From Erysipelotrichaceae bacterium (GTDB lineage: Bacteria; Bacillota_I; Bacilli_A; Erysipelotrichales; Erysipelotrichaceae): DNA of 64,000 nucleotides. This document shows, piece by piece, positions 32,550-41,093 of the stretch (position 1 is its first letter; every line of letters begins with the position of its first letter). A program made the translations under genes and the position numbers. The DNA lies in NCBI GenBank assembly GCA_017473265.1, contig JAFULQ010000017.1, positions 31,371 through 95,370 on the forward strand, given 5' to 3'. The notes beneath the pieces are model-generated. The model searched no databases. It had not been told where the DNA came from and saw only the letters and a program-made list of their open reading frames with translations.

Positions 32550-35204
32550 ATGAAGAAAATTATTAATGTATTTGTGGTATTTGTTTTACTAATGTGTAGT
32601 TGTGGTTTTGTTTTTGGGTATGATGATGCGTATTTTGTGGAAGCTGAGAATGGATTTCTAGCAAATGAGGTGGAAGATGCATCTAAAGCAGTATCAATGG
32701 TGGAGGCTAGTAAAAGTCGTGCAGTACAAGCGTCTAAAATTATCCGTGTTCCTTTAAAAGTTACTAGAAAATCAGATGGTAATTATTTTATGTGGTCGGA
32801 TATGAGTTTAATTACTTTTAATGGGGAAGTTGGATTTTGTATTGATCCATTAATTAAAATTAATATGAGTGCTAACTATAGTTCGAATGCTTTTCATACA
32901 GTTCTAGATGAAAGCAAACGTGATAAGATTTCAAAAATTATGTATTATGGTTATTCTTTTGAGAATCATAAATCGGATAACTATTATTTAGCTACGCAAA
33001 AGTTGATTTGGGAGTGTTTGGGGTATAAGGTAAAGTATTATGCTAAAAATAGTAATTTTACTGGTAATTATGATGTGAGTAAGGAAGAAAGTGAAATTGT
33101 AAGATTACTTAGTGATCATGATAAAACGATTTCTTTTGATGGACAATCTTTGGAAATGTGTGTTGGCGATGTAATTGAATTGTATGATGATCATTTGGTT
33201 TTGAAGGATTATGTTGTTGATTATGAAAAAGATGCATTGGAAATTGAAAAAGTGGATCAGATGCTTCGAATTTGTGCGAAAAAGGCGATAGATGAAGATG
33301 AGATTTATTTTCGTAAGGGAGATTATCAAGTAGAAGGAGCGTTGATTAAAGTTCATAAGGCTAAAAATGCTCAACCATTTGTGACGATGGAAAAGGGAGC
33401 TTTGGAACCGTTAATCGCAAAATTGAAACTTAAAGTACATGCTTTGGGTGATTTTGAGTTAGTTAAGATAGATAAAGAAACCCAGAAAGGTTTGAAAGGT
33501 GTCGTTTTTGAAATTAGTTCGGATGTAAGTTTTAAGGAAAATGTACATAGGTATGTTACTGATGCGGAAGGTAAAATAGATATAAAGAACTTAGTTGTAG
33601 GTACGTATTATTATCGTGAGGTAGAAACGATTGAACCATACATAAGAGATAAAAATACTTATTCTTTTACGATAGTTGAAAATGAATGTACTAAGGTGGT
33701 TTGTGAGAATAGTAAACAACAGTTTCAATTAAAAATTAAAAAGGAAGCAGTTTCTGCAAATGATTTAGAGGCTTCTAGTGCAAGTTTAGATGGGGCTGAG
33801 TATGTAGTGTTATCTAGTGATAAAAGTACAGTTATAGAACGTGTAAAAGCAAGTGGTACAGAAGCGGTTGTACAAACATTGTTGGATGTGAATACTACAT
33901 ACTATGTACAAGAAGTAGTTGCGCCCAAGGGGATGGAGTTAAATCCAAAATTCATTGAAATTTATGTTCCATATCAAATAGAACAGGGATATCTAGTAAA
34001 GGAAGTTACTTGTTATGATGAAGTGATTAAAAATAGGATAGATATTACGAAGTATGTACATACATATCAAGGTGAAGTGTTGAATAAAGAATTTGGAGAA
34101 GACTTTGTGTTTGAAATCTACAATACTAACAATGAACTAGTAGATACCATGATTACGGATAAAAATGGAATGGCTAGAAGTAGCTTGTTGCCGTATGGGG
34201 AGTATACAGTTATAGAAAATACCAAAGATGGATATCATGCAATAGAACCATTTCATGTAACTATCGAATCTTCAACAAAATCATATCATTATGATGTTGT
34301 GAACGAAGTTATTGATTATCAATTAGAAATATTGAAAACCGATACGAATCAAGAACCATTAGCTCATGTACGTTTTGCGATTAGTGATGATAAGGATATG
34401 CAAAATGTGTTGATGGTAAAAGAAACGGATGAACATGGAAAATTGGTATTTAGTCATTTAGTGCCAAATACTTATTATGTGCAAGAACAATATGTAGACG
34501 AAAGATATGTTTTGGATTCAACCATTCATGAAATAAAAGTTGTGAAAGATACACAGAAAACATTTATGAATGCATTCAAGGAAGTAAAACTACAAATCTA
34601 TAAATGTGATGAAGATAAACAACCACTAGAAAATGTAGAATTTAAAGTAACTGGTAATAATGGTGTAGAAAAAATAGGAAGTACGGATAAAGCTGGTAAG
34701 TTGGTGTTTATGTTGCCGTATGGAGAATATGAAATTGAAGAAATTGGTACACCTAAAGGATATATGGGATTGGATGAAGTGATTACACTTGTTGTTGATG
34801 AAGATAAGGAATATGAAGTTGAGGTTGTCAATGAGAGAAAATTGGTGGAATTACAAATCTATAAATGTGATGAAGATAAACAACCACTAGAAAATGTAGA
34901 ATTTAAAGTAACTGGTAATAATGGTGTAGAAAAAATAGGAAGTACGGATAAAGCTGGTAAGTTAGTGTTTATGTTGCCGTATGGAGAATATGAAATTGAA
35001 GAAATTGGTACACCTAAAGGATATATGGGATTGGATGAAGTGATTACACTTGTTATTGATGAAGATCGAGTGTATGAACTAGAGATTGTAAATAAAAAGG
35101 TGCCATTTGTTGATACAGCTAGTACATCTACTCCGCCATGGATACTTGTTGTGATGTCTGTAATTGGTATTGTAGTAGGTATCTATTTGCGTATCTATAG
35201 TTAA
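32550..35204 (+). CDS. Surface adhesin: thioester (TQXA) domain plus six Cna-B/SpaA-like domains
   Basis: This 884-residue exported protein has a signal peptide ending near VFG (residue 24). Residues ~65-165 form a thioester domain with the Cys of GFCIDP and the Gln of LATQKLIWE, able to form a host-reactive Cys-Gln thioester. From residue ~295 come six Cna-B/SpaA-type domains (starting at FELVKIDKE, QLKIKKEA, RIDITKYV, YQLEILKTD, LQIYKCDED and LQIYKCDED again), which often hold Lys-Asn isopeptide bonds. The last two are near-identical. The C-terminus has VPFVDTAS, one helix (WILVVMSVIGIVVGIYL) and RIYS: no canonical LPXTG and a weak positive tail, so sortase use is doubtful. It lies between the tRNA cluster and a GntR gene. 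No sortase gene is in the window. Confidence 0.85.
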   Translation: MKKIINVFVVFVLLMCSCGFVFGYDDAYFVEAENGFLANEVEDASKAVSMVEASKSRAVQASKIIRVPLKVTRKSDGNYFMWSDMSLITFNGEVGFCIDPLIKINMSANYSSNAFHTVLDESKRDKISKIMYYGYSFENHKSDNYYLATQKLIWECLGYKVKYYAKNSNFTGNYDVSKEESEIVRLLSDHDKTISFDGQSLEMCVGDVIELYDDHLVLKDYVVDYEKDALEIEKVDQMLRICAKKAIDEDEIYFRKGDYQVEGALIKVHKAKNAQPFVTMEKGALEPLIAKLKLKVHALGDFELVKIDKETQKGLKGVVFEISSDVSFKENVHRYVTDAEGKIDIKNLVVGTYYYREVETIEPYIRDKNTYSFTIVENECTKVVCENSKQQFQLKIKKEAVSANDLEASSASLDGAEYVVLSSDKSTVIERVKASGTEAVVQTLLDVNTTYYVQEVVAPKGMELNPKFIEIYVPYQIEQGYLVKEVTCYDEVIKNRIDITKYVHTYQGEVLNKEFGEDFVFEIYNTNNELVDTMITDKNGMARSSLLPYGEYTVIENTKDGYHAIEPFHVTIESSTKSYHYDVVNEVIDYQLEILKTDTNQEPLAHVRFAISDDKDMQNVLMVKETDEHGKLVFSHLVPNTYYVQEQYVDERYVLDSTIHEIKVVKDTQKTFMNAFKEVKLQIYKCDEDKQPLENVEFKVTGNNGVEKIGSTDKAGKLVFMLPYGEYEIEEIGTPKGYMGLDEVITLVVDEDKEYEVEVVNERKLVELQIYKCDEDKQPLENVEFKVTGNNGVEKIGSTDKAGKLVFMLPYGEYEIEEIGTPKGYMGLDEVITLVIDEDRVYELEIVNKKVPFVDTASTSTPPWILVVMSVIGIVVGIYLRIYS
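34591..35066 (+). repeat. Tandem Cna-B domain duplication, period 261 bp
   Basis: Bases 34591-34805 and 34852-35066 are 215-base copies, in frame, with two differences seen by eye (at the codons of KLVF and LVVD/LVID). The near-identity includes third codon positions, so the duplication is recent. The flanking linkers have diverged. Confidence 0.93.
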
Positions 35205-35246
35205 AAAATGGAAAAAGGTGTATAATTGGTATCGGTGGTGATTACA

Positions 35247-35972
35247 GTGATACAGTCAGAAAAGCCAAAATATATGGTGATTAAGGATTATATTCGTGCG
35301 AATATTAGTTCTGGTCTATGGCGAAAAGGGGATTTGATTGCGTCGGAATCTAAATTGGGGCAACAATTTGATACGAGTCGTATAACGGTTGTTCGTGCAA
35401 TTAATGATTTAGTTTCTGAAGGATTATTACGTAGAGAAAAAGGGAAAGGAACGTTTGTTAAAGAGGGAGTTATTCGTGAAGGTGTTTTACAACAACAAGG
35501 GTTTACTTCTCGTTTTGAAAGTGGTGGACATAAGGTAACTAGTAAAATTGTTACGATGGATATGCGACCTTTACCTATTGAAATGCGTAATAAATGTCAC
35601 CGTGTGGATTTTGAGGATGCTATTTATATGGAACGATTACGTTATGTAAATGATATTCCTATGTGTGTACAACATACCTATTTGCATCCAGATTATTTTT
35701 CTTGGGTGTATCAAGAAGATTTATCAAAAGATTCTTTGTATGCGTTAGCCGAAAATAAATATGGAATGGTATTGGGAGATGGGTATCAATACATTAAAGT
35801 TGGTGATCAACCAGTGAGTGATTCGGAATTGTTACAAATTGCAAGCCATGAGCCAACGTTACAAGTGATTACGGAAGCGTATAATGATAAAAATGTTTTG
35901 ATTAGTTGTGATTCTACGTTCTATCGTAAAGATCGCTATGAGTTTGAAATCGAAATGACAAAAGCCTCTTAG
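35247..35972 (+). CDS. GntR family transcriptional regulator, HutC/UTRA subfamily
   Basis: This 241-residue repressor or activator has an N-terminal winged helix (YIRANISSGLWRKGDLIASE, SRITVVRAINDLVSEGLL, REKGKGTFV) and a C-terminal UTRA ligand domain (residues ~85-235) of the type that senses sugar phosphates or amino acids. GTG 35247 is chosen: GGTGGTGAT lies just before it, and the alternative TTG at 35226 falls in the -10 box TATAAT (35221-35226). It is the probable regulator of the nearby NanE-like/glycyl-radical genes, judged from position only; no clear GTnTAnAC operator was found. Confidence 0.85.
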   Translation: MIQSEKPKYMVIKDYIRANISSGLWRKGDLIASESKLGQQFDTSRITVVRAINDLVSEGLLRREKGKGTFVKEGVIREGVLQQQGFTSRFESGGHKVTSKIVTMDMRPLPIEMRNKCHRVDFEDAIYMERLRYVNDIPMCVQHTYLHPDYFSWVYQEDLSKDSLYALAENKYGMVLGDGYQYIKVGDQPVSDSELLQIASHEPTLQVITEAYNDKNVLISCDSTFYRKDRYEFEIEMTKAS

Positions 35973-35986
35973 TTAGAGGCTTTTTT
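35961..35986. terminator. Bidirectional terminator between GntR and glutaredoxin-like genes
   Basis: AAAGCCTCT (35961-35969) pairs with AGAGGCTTT (35975-35983). Both stop codons lie inside the hairpin. Confidence 0.85.
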
Positions 35987-36224
35987 GTATACTTTTTAAA
36001 ATATTTAATAGTTCTTCTTCAGTAATGGCACCTTCATGTAGTTTTTCTTCATTATAGAAATAAGAAGGTACATAGTAATAATCATATTGATTGGCAAGTT
36101 CGGCTTCTTCGTTTTCTTCAATCATTTGAATCATAATATTTGGGAAATCTGGTCGATGGATATCTAAATAATTTTGTGCTTTTTTACAATATGGGCAATT
36201 CTTTAAATAAAAGATTTTTAACAT
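35973..36224 (-). CDS. Glutaredoxin-like thiol-disulfide protein
   Basis: This 83-residue protein has a thioredoxin fold of glutaredoxin type with the active site CPYC (LKNCPYCKKAQNYL, residues ~10-13) and the cis-proline segment YYVPSYFY. It should reduce disulfides in the cytoplasm. AGGAGG precedes the ATG on the minus strand. It sits between the GntR regulator and the NanE-like gene, divergent from the latter, so both share a short promoter region. A role in keeping the oxygen- and redox-sensitive radical enzyme locus reduced is possible but only inferred. Confidence 0.82.
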   Translation of the reverse strand: MLKIFYLKNCPYCKKAQNYLDIHRPDFPNIMIQMIEENEEAELANQYDYYYVPSYFYNEEKLHEGAITEEELLNILKSIQKSL

Positions 36225-36321
36225 AGTGATTCCTCCTGGCTTTAGTTTAATAAAAAAGTGAGAGAATTACCAGCAAAATACTTGGGATGTGCTATAATTT
36301 TTCTATAGTGAGGTATTATGT

Positions 36322-37071
36322 ATGAAAACAAATGACCCTAAGAAAAAAGCATTACTAGAATCCTTGAAAAATGGTTTAATTGTATCTTGTCAGGTACAAA
36401 AAGATGATCCTATCTATACGGAAGATATGGTTGTTAAAATGGCGGAAGCAGCGAAGTGGGCTGGTGCTGTAGCTATTCGCGCCAATAGTCCTGAACAAAT
36501 TCGTGCGATCAAAGAAAAAGTGGATTTACCAATTATCGGATTATGGAAAGTGTGGCATGAGGATACAGATGTGTTTATTACACCAACGATGAAAGAGGTG
36601 TATGCCATTTGGGAAGCTGGTGCTGAAATTATTGCATTGGATTGTACAAAACAAATTACACATGAAAAAACAGTGGCTTGGGATTTGTTGAAAGAAGCGA
36701 AAGAAGCACTTCCTGATGCGATTTTCTTTGCGGATATTTCAGATATGGAGGAAGCACGTCATGCGGTGGAAAATGGTGCAGATATCATTGCGCCAACATT
36801 GTATGGTTATACAAAAGAAACTGCACATATTGAAGGTGCGGATTATCGTATGTTTGCCTCTATGTGTCGTGAATTTAAAGATGAAGCGTACATCATGATG
36901 GAAGGTCATTTATATACACCTGAAGATGCGATGAAGTGTATATATTTAGGTGCGCATGCTGTAGTTGTAGGTAGTGCAATTACGCGTCCACATTTAACAG
37001 CGAAACGTTTTGTGGATTTATTAAGTGGTTATCAAAATAACTGGAGAGATGCAGAAAAAGCAAAACACTGA
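36322..37071 (+). CDS. NanE-like N-acylmannosamine-6-phosphate 2-epimerase family protein
   Basis: NanE interconverts ManNAc-6-P and GlcNAc-6-P. This 249-residue TIM barrel keeps IVSCQ, GAVAIRAN, the catalytic Lys of PIIGLWK, FITPTMKEV, the Asp of FADIS, the Glu of MEGHLYTPED and the phosphate loop VVGSAITRP. It departs from NanE in substrate-side motifs: KRDYP is KVWHED, TTLSGYT is PTLYGYT and EGRxNTPE is EGHLYTPE. It lies 14 bases before a glycyl radical enzyme and has TATAAT at 36293-36298 upstream. A different 2-epimerisable sugar phosphate is plausible. No nanA, nanK or nagB lies here. Confidence 0.8.
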   Translation: MKTNDPKKKALLESLKNGLIVSCQVQKDDPIYTEDMVVKMAEAAKWAGAVAIRANSPEQIRAIKEKVDLPIIGLWKVWHEDTDVFITPTMKEVYAIWEAGAEIIALDCTKQITHEKTVAWDLLKEAKEALPDAIFFADISDMEEARHAVENGADIIAPTLYGYTKETAHIEGADYRMFASMCREFKDEAYIMMEGHLYTPEDAMKCIYLGAHAVVVGSAITRPHLTAKRFVDLLSGYQNNWRDAEKAKH

Positions 37072-37085
37072 TTGGAGTGATGAGT

Positions 37086-39350
37086 ATGAAACGTGTACAA
37101 GTAGATGGTGTACAAAATGTTGAAGTAAGTAAAAAGATTCCTTGTATTAAGCCTTTGTCTGAGCAATTGGAAATCATGGAATTGTATACCAAAGTACATA
37201 AAGAGTCTTTATCATTGGGTAAAGAACAAAGAGAATTGAATTGTTTAAAAGTGTTATATCCAACATTATTTCAGCCTTTAAATGATCGAGATTTAATTGC
37301 TGGTCGTTTGGATTTTTTACCAATTGGATTTGGTTGTGTAACTTCAGTTGGTGGGGTTGGACATTATTGTGTATTTAATAAACTTCGTGATTTTCAAAAA
37401 CAATTGCCAGAAATTGATCAACCTCGTGTACAAGTTTTGTATGATTACTGGTTAGATCATGATGTGAAAAGTTTATATTGCCAAGAAATGTTGGATGAAA
37501 TTCATGCTGGTCGTTTTGTGGATTGTAAGCATCCGTTTTTGTCAACCGCTCGTTTAAGTGGCATGATGTTGAAATATGATTTGTTGTTGGATGAGGGTAT
37601 TGAAGGATTGAAGGCTAAGATTTTAGCTAAAGAAAGCAATGCTTTTCTATCAGCTTCTTATCAAGCATTAACTTTATTACAAGAAGTCATTGAGTTTTTG
37701 AAACAAGATAGTTATGAAAAGTATCTTGTGGCTAGTGATGATAGAAAAGATGATGTTTATCGTATTTATCAAAGTTTAGAACATATTCAATATAAGAAAC
37801 CAGAAACATTCCATCAAGCATTACAATTGTTTTGGGTATATGCATTGATTGCGGGATGTATTAACTATGGACGTTTAGATGATGTATTGGGTCCTTTTGT
37901 TTGTAGAGATATGGAAAATGGTATTTTAACTGAAACTGAAGCGATTCGTATCTTAAAATCTTTATGGTTAATGATTGAAAATCGTAGAACCACAGTGAAT
38001 GGTCGTATTATTGTAGGTGGAAAAGGTAGAAAACATCCGAAAGAAGCGGATGTCTTTACTCGTTTGGCTTTACAAGTAACAAAAGAATGTCGTTATGTGG
38101 AACCACAATTTACGTTGCGATTTGCTTCAGAAACACCAGAAGATATTATGGATATGGCTTATGATTGTATTGGAATGGGAGCTACCTATCCAACTTTATA
38201 TAATGATGATGTAAATGTACCTGCGGTGATGTATGGTATGCGAGTGGATTATGAAACTGCTTGTCAATATGTACCGTTTGGTTGTGGTGAATTTGTAATT
38301 CAAGGACAAAGTGTAGGTACACCAAATACGGTTATCAATTTATTAAAGATTATGAATATGTCATTACATGAAGGAGTAGATCCTTATGATGGCATAGATA
38401 AGAGTGCAAATGTAGATGTTCCAAATGTGTCTACATTCACAACTTTTGAAGAATATTATCAAAGTTATTTAGAATTATTGGATTATTATTTAGATTTATC
38501 CATTGAACATCAATATCGTAGTTATGAAATTATGAATCAAGAAGTATCTTTCTTATATGCAAGTATCTTGATGGATGATTGTATAGCTAGGGGTAAAGCA
38601 TTATTAGATGGTGGTGTGCGTTATCTAGGTGGTACAAATGAAACCTATGGCAATATCAATGTGAGTGATGCTTTATTTGCGATTAAGACATTGGTGTTTG
38701 ATGAGAAGAAATATACATTACCTGAAATGGTAAAAGCTATGGATGCGAATTTTGTGGGTTATGAAAAATTGCATCGTGATATTATGAAGTGCCATAAGTA
38801 TGGTAATGATGAAGAAGATGTAGATACTTTAGCGAATGATTTCTATGAATATGTGGCTAAAGGTGTTCGTGATCGTGGTATCGCTAAAGGTATGCAATAT
38901 TATTTGATTGTGATTAGTAATAATCAAATGAATACAGAATGGGGAAGAATGACAACGGCTTCTTTGGATGGTCGTAAGGATTTTATGTTTATGAATCCTG
39001 CGAATAATCCAGTTGGTGGCGCAAATGTGTCTGGTCCTACAGCGTTATTGAATTCTTTAGCGAAGTTTGATGCGAAGTATCATGGTGGTTCGGTGCAAAA
39101 TATTAAGTTTACTCCAAGTATGTTTAATGAAAAGCGTGAAGTGATTAAACATTTATTCCGTACCTATTTTGATAAAGGTGGTTGTCATTTAATGGTAACA
39201 GTTGTGGATCATGGAGTGTTACAAGATGCGAAAGCACATCCTGAAAAGTATCCGAATTTGATTGTTAGAGTGAGTGGATTTAGTGCAGTGTTTGTGCATT
39301 TAGAAAGTGATGTACAAGACGAATTGATTTCGAGGGTATTGTATGGATAA
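37086..39350 (+). CDS. Glycyl radical enzyme of eliminase type with GCGEF active-site loop
   Basis: Glycyl radical enzymes use a radical on a C-terminal Gly to oxidise an active-site Cys, which starts chemistry on the substrate. This 754-residue protein has the radical loop RVSGFSA with Gly731 and the Cys loop FGCGEF with Cys400 and Glu402. The Cys-x-Glu arrangement matches diol dehydratases and C-N/C-S lyases, but those normally read GCVEP; Val-to-Gly and Pro-to-Phe are unusual. Pyruvate formate-lyase is excluded, as it has two adjacent Cys. ATG 37086 is chosen with TTGGAG upstream. It overlaps its activase by 8 bases. Neighbours (NanE-like epimerase, split transketolase, UTRA regulator) suggest a sugar-phosphate substrate. 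No microcompartment genes are present. Confidence 0.88.
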   Translation: MKRVQVDGVQNVEVSKKIPCIKPLSEQLEIMELYTKVHKESLSLGKEQRELNCLKVLYPTLFQPLNDRDLIAGRLDFLPIGFGCVTSVGGVGHYCVFNKLRDFQKQLPEIDQPRVQVLYDYWLDHDVKSLYCQEMLDEIHAGRFVDCKHPFLSTARLSGMMLKYDLLLDEGIEGLKAKILAKESNAFLSASYQALTLLQEVIEFLKQDSYEKYLVASDDRKDDVYRIYQSLEHIQYKKPETFHQALQLFWVYALIAGCINYGRLDDVLGPFVCRDMENGILTETEAIRILKSLWLMIENRRTTVNGRIIVGGKGRKHPKEADVFTRLALQVTKECRYVEPQFTLRFASETPEDIMDMAYDCIGMGATYPTLYNDDVNVPAVMYGMRVDYETACQYVPFGCGEFVIQGQSVGTPNTVINLLKIMNMSLHEGVDPYDGIDKSANVDVPNVSTFTTFEEYYQSYLELLDYYLDLSIEHQYRSYEIMNQEVSFLYASILMDDCIARGKALLDGGVRYLGGTNETYGNINVSDALFAIKTLVFDEKKYTLPEMVKAMDANFVGYEKLHRDIMKCHKYGNDEEDVDTLANDFYEYVAKGVRDRGIAKGMQYYLIVISNNQMNTEWGRMTTASLDGRKDFMFMNPANNPVGGANVSGPTALLNSLAKFDAKYHGGSVQNIKFTPSMFNEKREVIKHLFRTYFDKGGCHLMVTVVDHGVLQDAKAHPEKYPNLIVRVSGFSAVFVHLESDVQDELISRVLYG

Positions 39351-40224
39351 ATTACAAGTCATTGAAATTGAGCGTTTTGCGATTCATGATGGCCCGGGCA
39401 TTCGTAGTGTAATCTTTTTGCAAGGGTGTCCTTTGCATTGTCCTTGGTGTGCAAATCCAGAGTCTCAAGCTTTTCATCAACAAGTTTTCTACACCCAAAA
39501 TCGTTGTGTAGGTTGTCTTGCTTGTGTAAATCGTTGTGAGCAAAAAGCAATTACATATACGGATAAGATTGTGATAGAACAATCGATGTGTAATGGTTGT
39601 GGCAAGTGTGTGGATGCGTGTGTAAATGATGCTTTGGCATTGGTACATAAAGAAATGACCATAACAGAAATATTGGATATAATTAAAAAGGATGATGCGT
39701 ATTATCAAAGTAGTGGTGGAGGTATTACCATTAGTGGTGGTGAAGCATTAGTACATCCTCATATTGTGGATTTAGTAAAAGCATTAAAAGAACATAAGTA
39801 CCATGTGGCTTTAGAAACAACAGGACAAGTATCATGGAGTATCTTAGAGCAAGTAGATGCGTATGTGGATTTGTATTTATGGGATATGAAACATTATGAT
39901 GCGCATAAATTAGTATCTATTGGTGCAAATAAAGAGATTATTGTTAGTAATTTGAAGCATATTTCTAAGGATAAAGTGATTGCTAGAATACCAGTGATTG
40001 AAGATTATAATTTACAGGATATAGAGGAATTGTTTTCGTTTATTTCTTCTATGGGTATTTCTAGAGTGGATCTTTTGCCTTTCCATCGTATGGGGGAAAG
40101 TAAGTATCGGAAGTTGAATCGTGAATATGAATATCGTGATTATGCTTCAATGAATAAAGATGTTTTAATGAAGTTTGTTGAAATTGGAGAAAAATTCCAG
40201 CTACTTGTGAAAATTGGTGGTTAA
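39343..40224 (+). CDS. Glycyl radical enzyme activating enzyme (radical SAM)
   Basis: This 293-residue activase generates the glycyl radical of the upstream enzyme using S-adenosylmethionine. The radical SAM motif is GCPLHCPWC (Cys-x3-Cys-x2-Cys, near residues 30-37). An insert with two ferredoxin-type motifs, CVGCLACVNRC and CNGCGKCVDAC, follows; it is typical of activases of non-PFL glycyl radical enzymes. GGGITISGGE is the SAM-binding GGE region. The ATG overlaps the upstream stop (ATGGATAA), so both are coupled. AGGG lies upstream. Confidence 0.92.
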   Translation: MDKLQVIEIERFAIHDGPGIRSVIFLQGCPLHCPWCANPESQAFHQQVFYTQNRCVGCLACVNRCEQKAITYTDKIVIEQSMCNGCGKCVDACVNDALALVHKEMTITEILDIIKKDDAYYQSSGGGITISGGEALVHPHIVDLVKALKEHKYHVALETTGQVSWSILEQVDAYVDLYLWDMKHYDAHKLVSIGANKEIIVSNLKHISKDKVIARIPVIEDYNLQDIEELFSFISSMGISRVDLLPFHRMGESKYRKLNREYEYRDYASMNKDVLMKFVEIGEKFQLLVKIGG

Positions 40225-40271
40225 TTGAACAAATGTATGATAAAATAAATTGATTAATAAGGAGGATCTAC

Positions 40272-41090
40272 ATGTTAACGAAAGAACAATTGATGGTTCA
40301 TACTCAAAATATGCGTCGTAACATTGTAAAAATGGTGCACCAAGCAGCTTCTGGTCATCCAGGTGGAAGTTTGTCTTGTACAGATATTTTGGCATGGCTA
40401 TATTTTAATGAAATGAATATTAATGCAGATAATGTGAATTCTACAGATCGTGATCGCTTTGTATTGAGTAAAGGGCATGCATCACCAGCATTATATGCTG
40501 TATTAAGTGAAAAAGGTTTTCTTCCAGAAGAAGAGCTAATGACATTCCGTCATATTAATTCTCGTTTACAAGGGCATCCAAATATGAACTATGTTCCTGG
40601 TGTGGATATGAGTACAGGAAGTTTAGGTCAAGGATTGTCTTGTGCAGTGGGTATGGCTTTAGCGAATCGTTTGGATAAAAATGATCATCGTGTATACTGT
40701 ATTGTTGGAGATGGTGAATCTCAAGAAGGACAAATTTGGGAAGCAGCGATGTCTGCTGGGCATTATCAATTAGATAATTTATGTGTATTTGTTGATTATA
40801 ATGGTTTACAAATTGATGGTGATGTTACTAAGGTAATGAATCCATTACCATTTGATAAGAAGTTTGAAGCATTCAATTGGTATGTGACAACTTGTGATGG
40901 ACATGATTTTGATTCTATTGCGAAGGCTTTAGAACAAGCTAGAGCAAATAAGGGAAGACCTACAGCAATTATTGCGAATACTGTAAAAGGTAAAGGTGTT
41001 TCTTATATGGAAAATCAAGCAGGATGGCATGGTGTTGCTCCTAATGATGAACAATGTGCAATTGCACTAGAAGAGTTAAAGGGGGAATAG
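40272..41090 (+). CDS. tktN: Transketolase, N-terminal subunit
   Basis: This 272-residue subunit binds the thiamine diphosphate pyrophosphate. It shows [26 protein letters not shown] and the GDG motif ([15 protein letters not shown]...DYNGLQIDG). Together with the next gene it makes a transketolase moving two-carbon ketol groups between sugar phosphates. Two-gene transketolases are normal in many anaerobes. AAGGAGG lies 7 bases before the ATG. A 47-base gap separates it from the activase, with a TATGATAAAAT-like box in between, so it may be in the same operon or have its own promoter. Confidence 0.93.
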   Translation: MLTKEQLMVHTQNMRRNIVKMVHQAASGHPGGSLSCTDILAWLYFNEMNINADNVNSTDRDRFVLSKGHASPALYAVLSEKGFLPEEELMTFRHINSRLQGHPNMNYVPGVDMSTGSLGQGLSCAVGMALANRLDKNDHRVYCIVGDGESQEGQIWEAAMSAGHYQLDNLCVFVDYNGLQIDGDVTKVMNPLPFDKKFEAFNWYVTTCDGHDFDSIAKALEQARANKGRPTAIIANTVKGKGVSYMENQAGWHGVAPNDEQCAIALEELKGE

Positions 41091-41093
41091 TAC

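Noticed and set aside
37086..39350. Pyruvate formate-lyase
   Set aside because: The active-site loop has a single Cys followed by Gly-Glu, not two adjacent Cys, and the activase has the ferredoxin insert of non-PFL systems.
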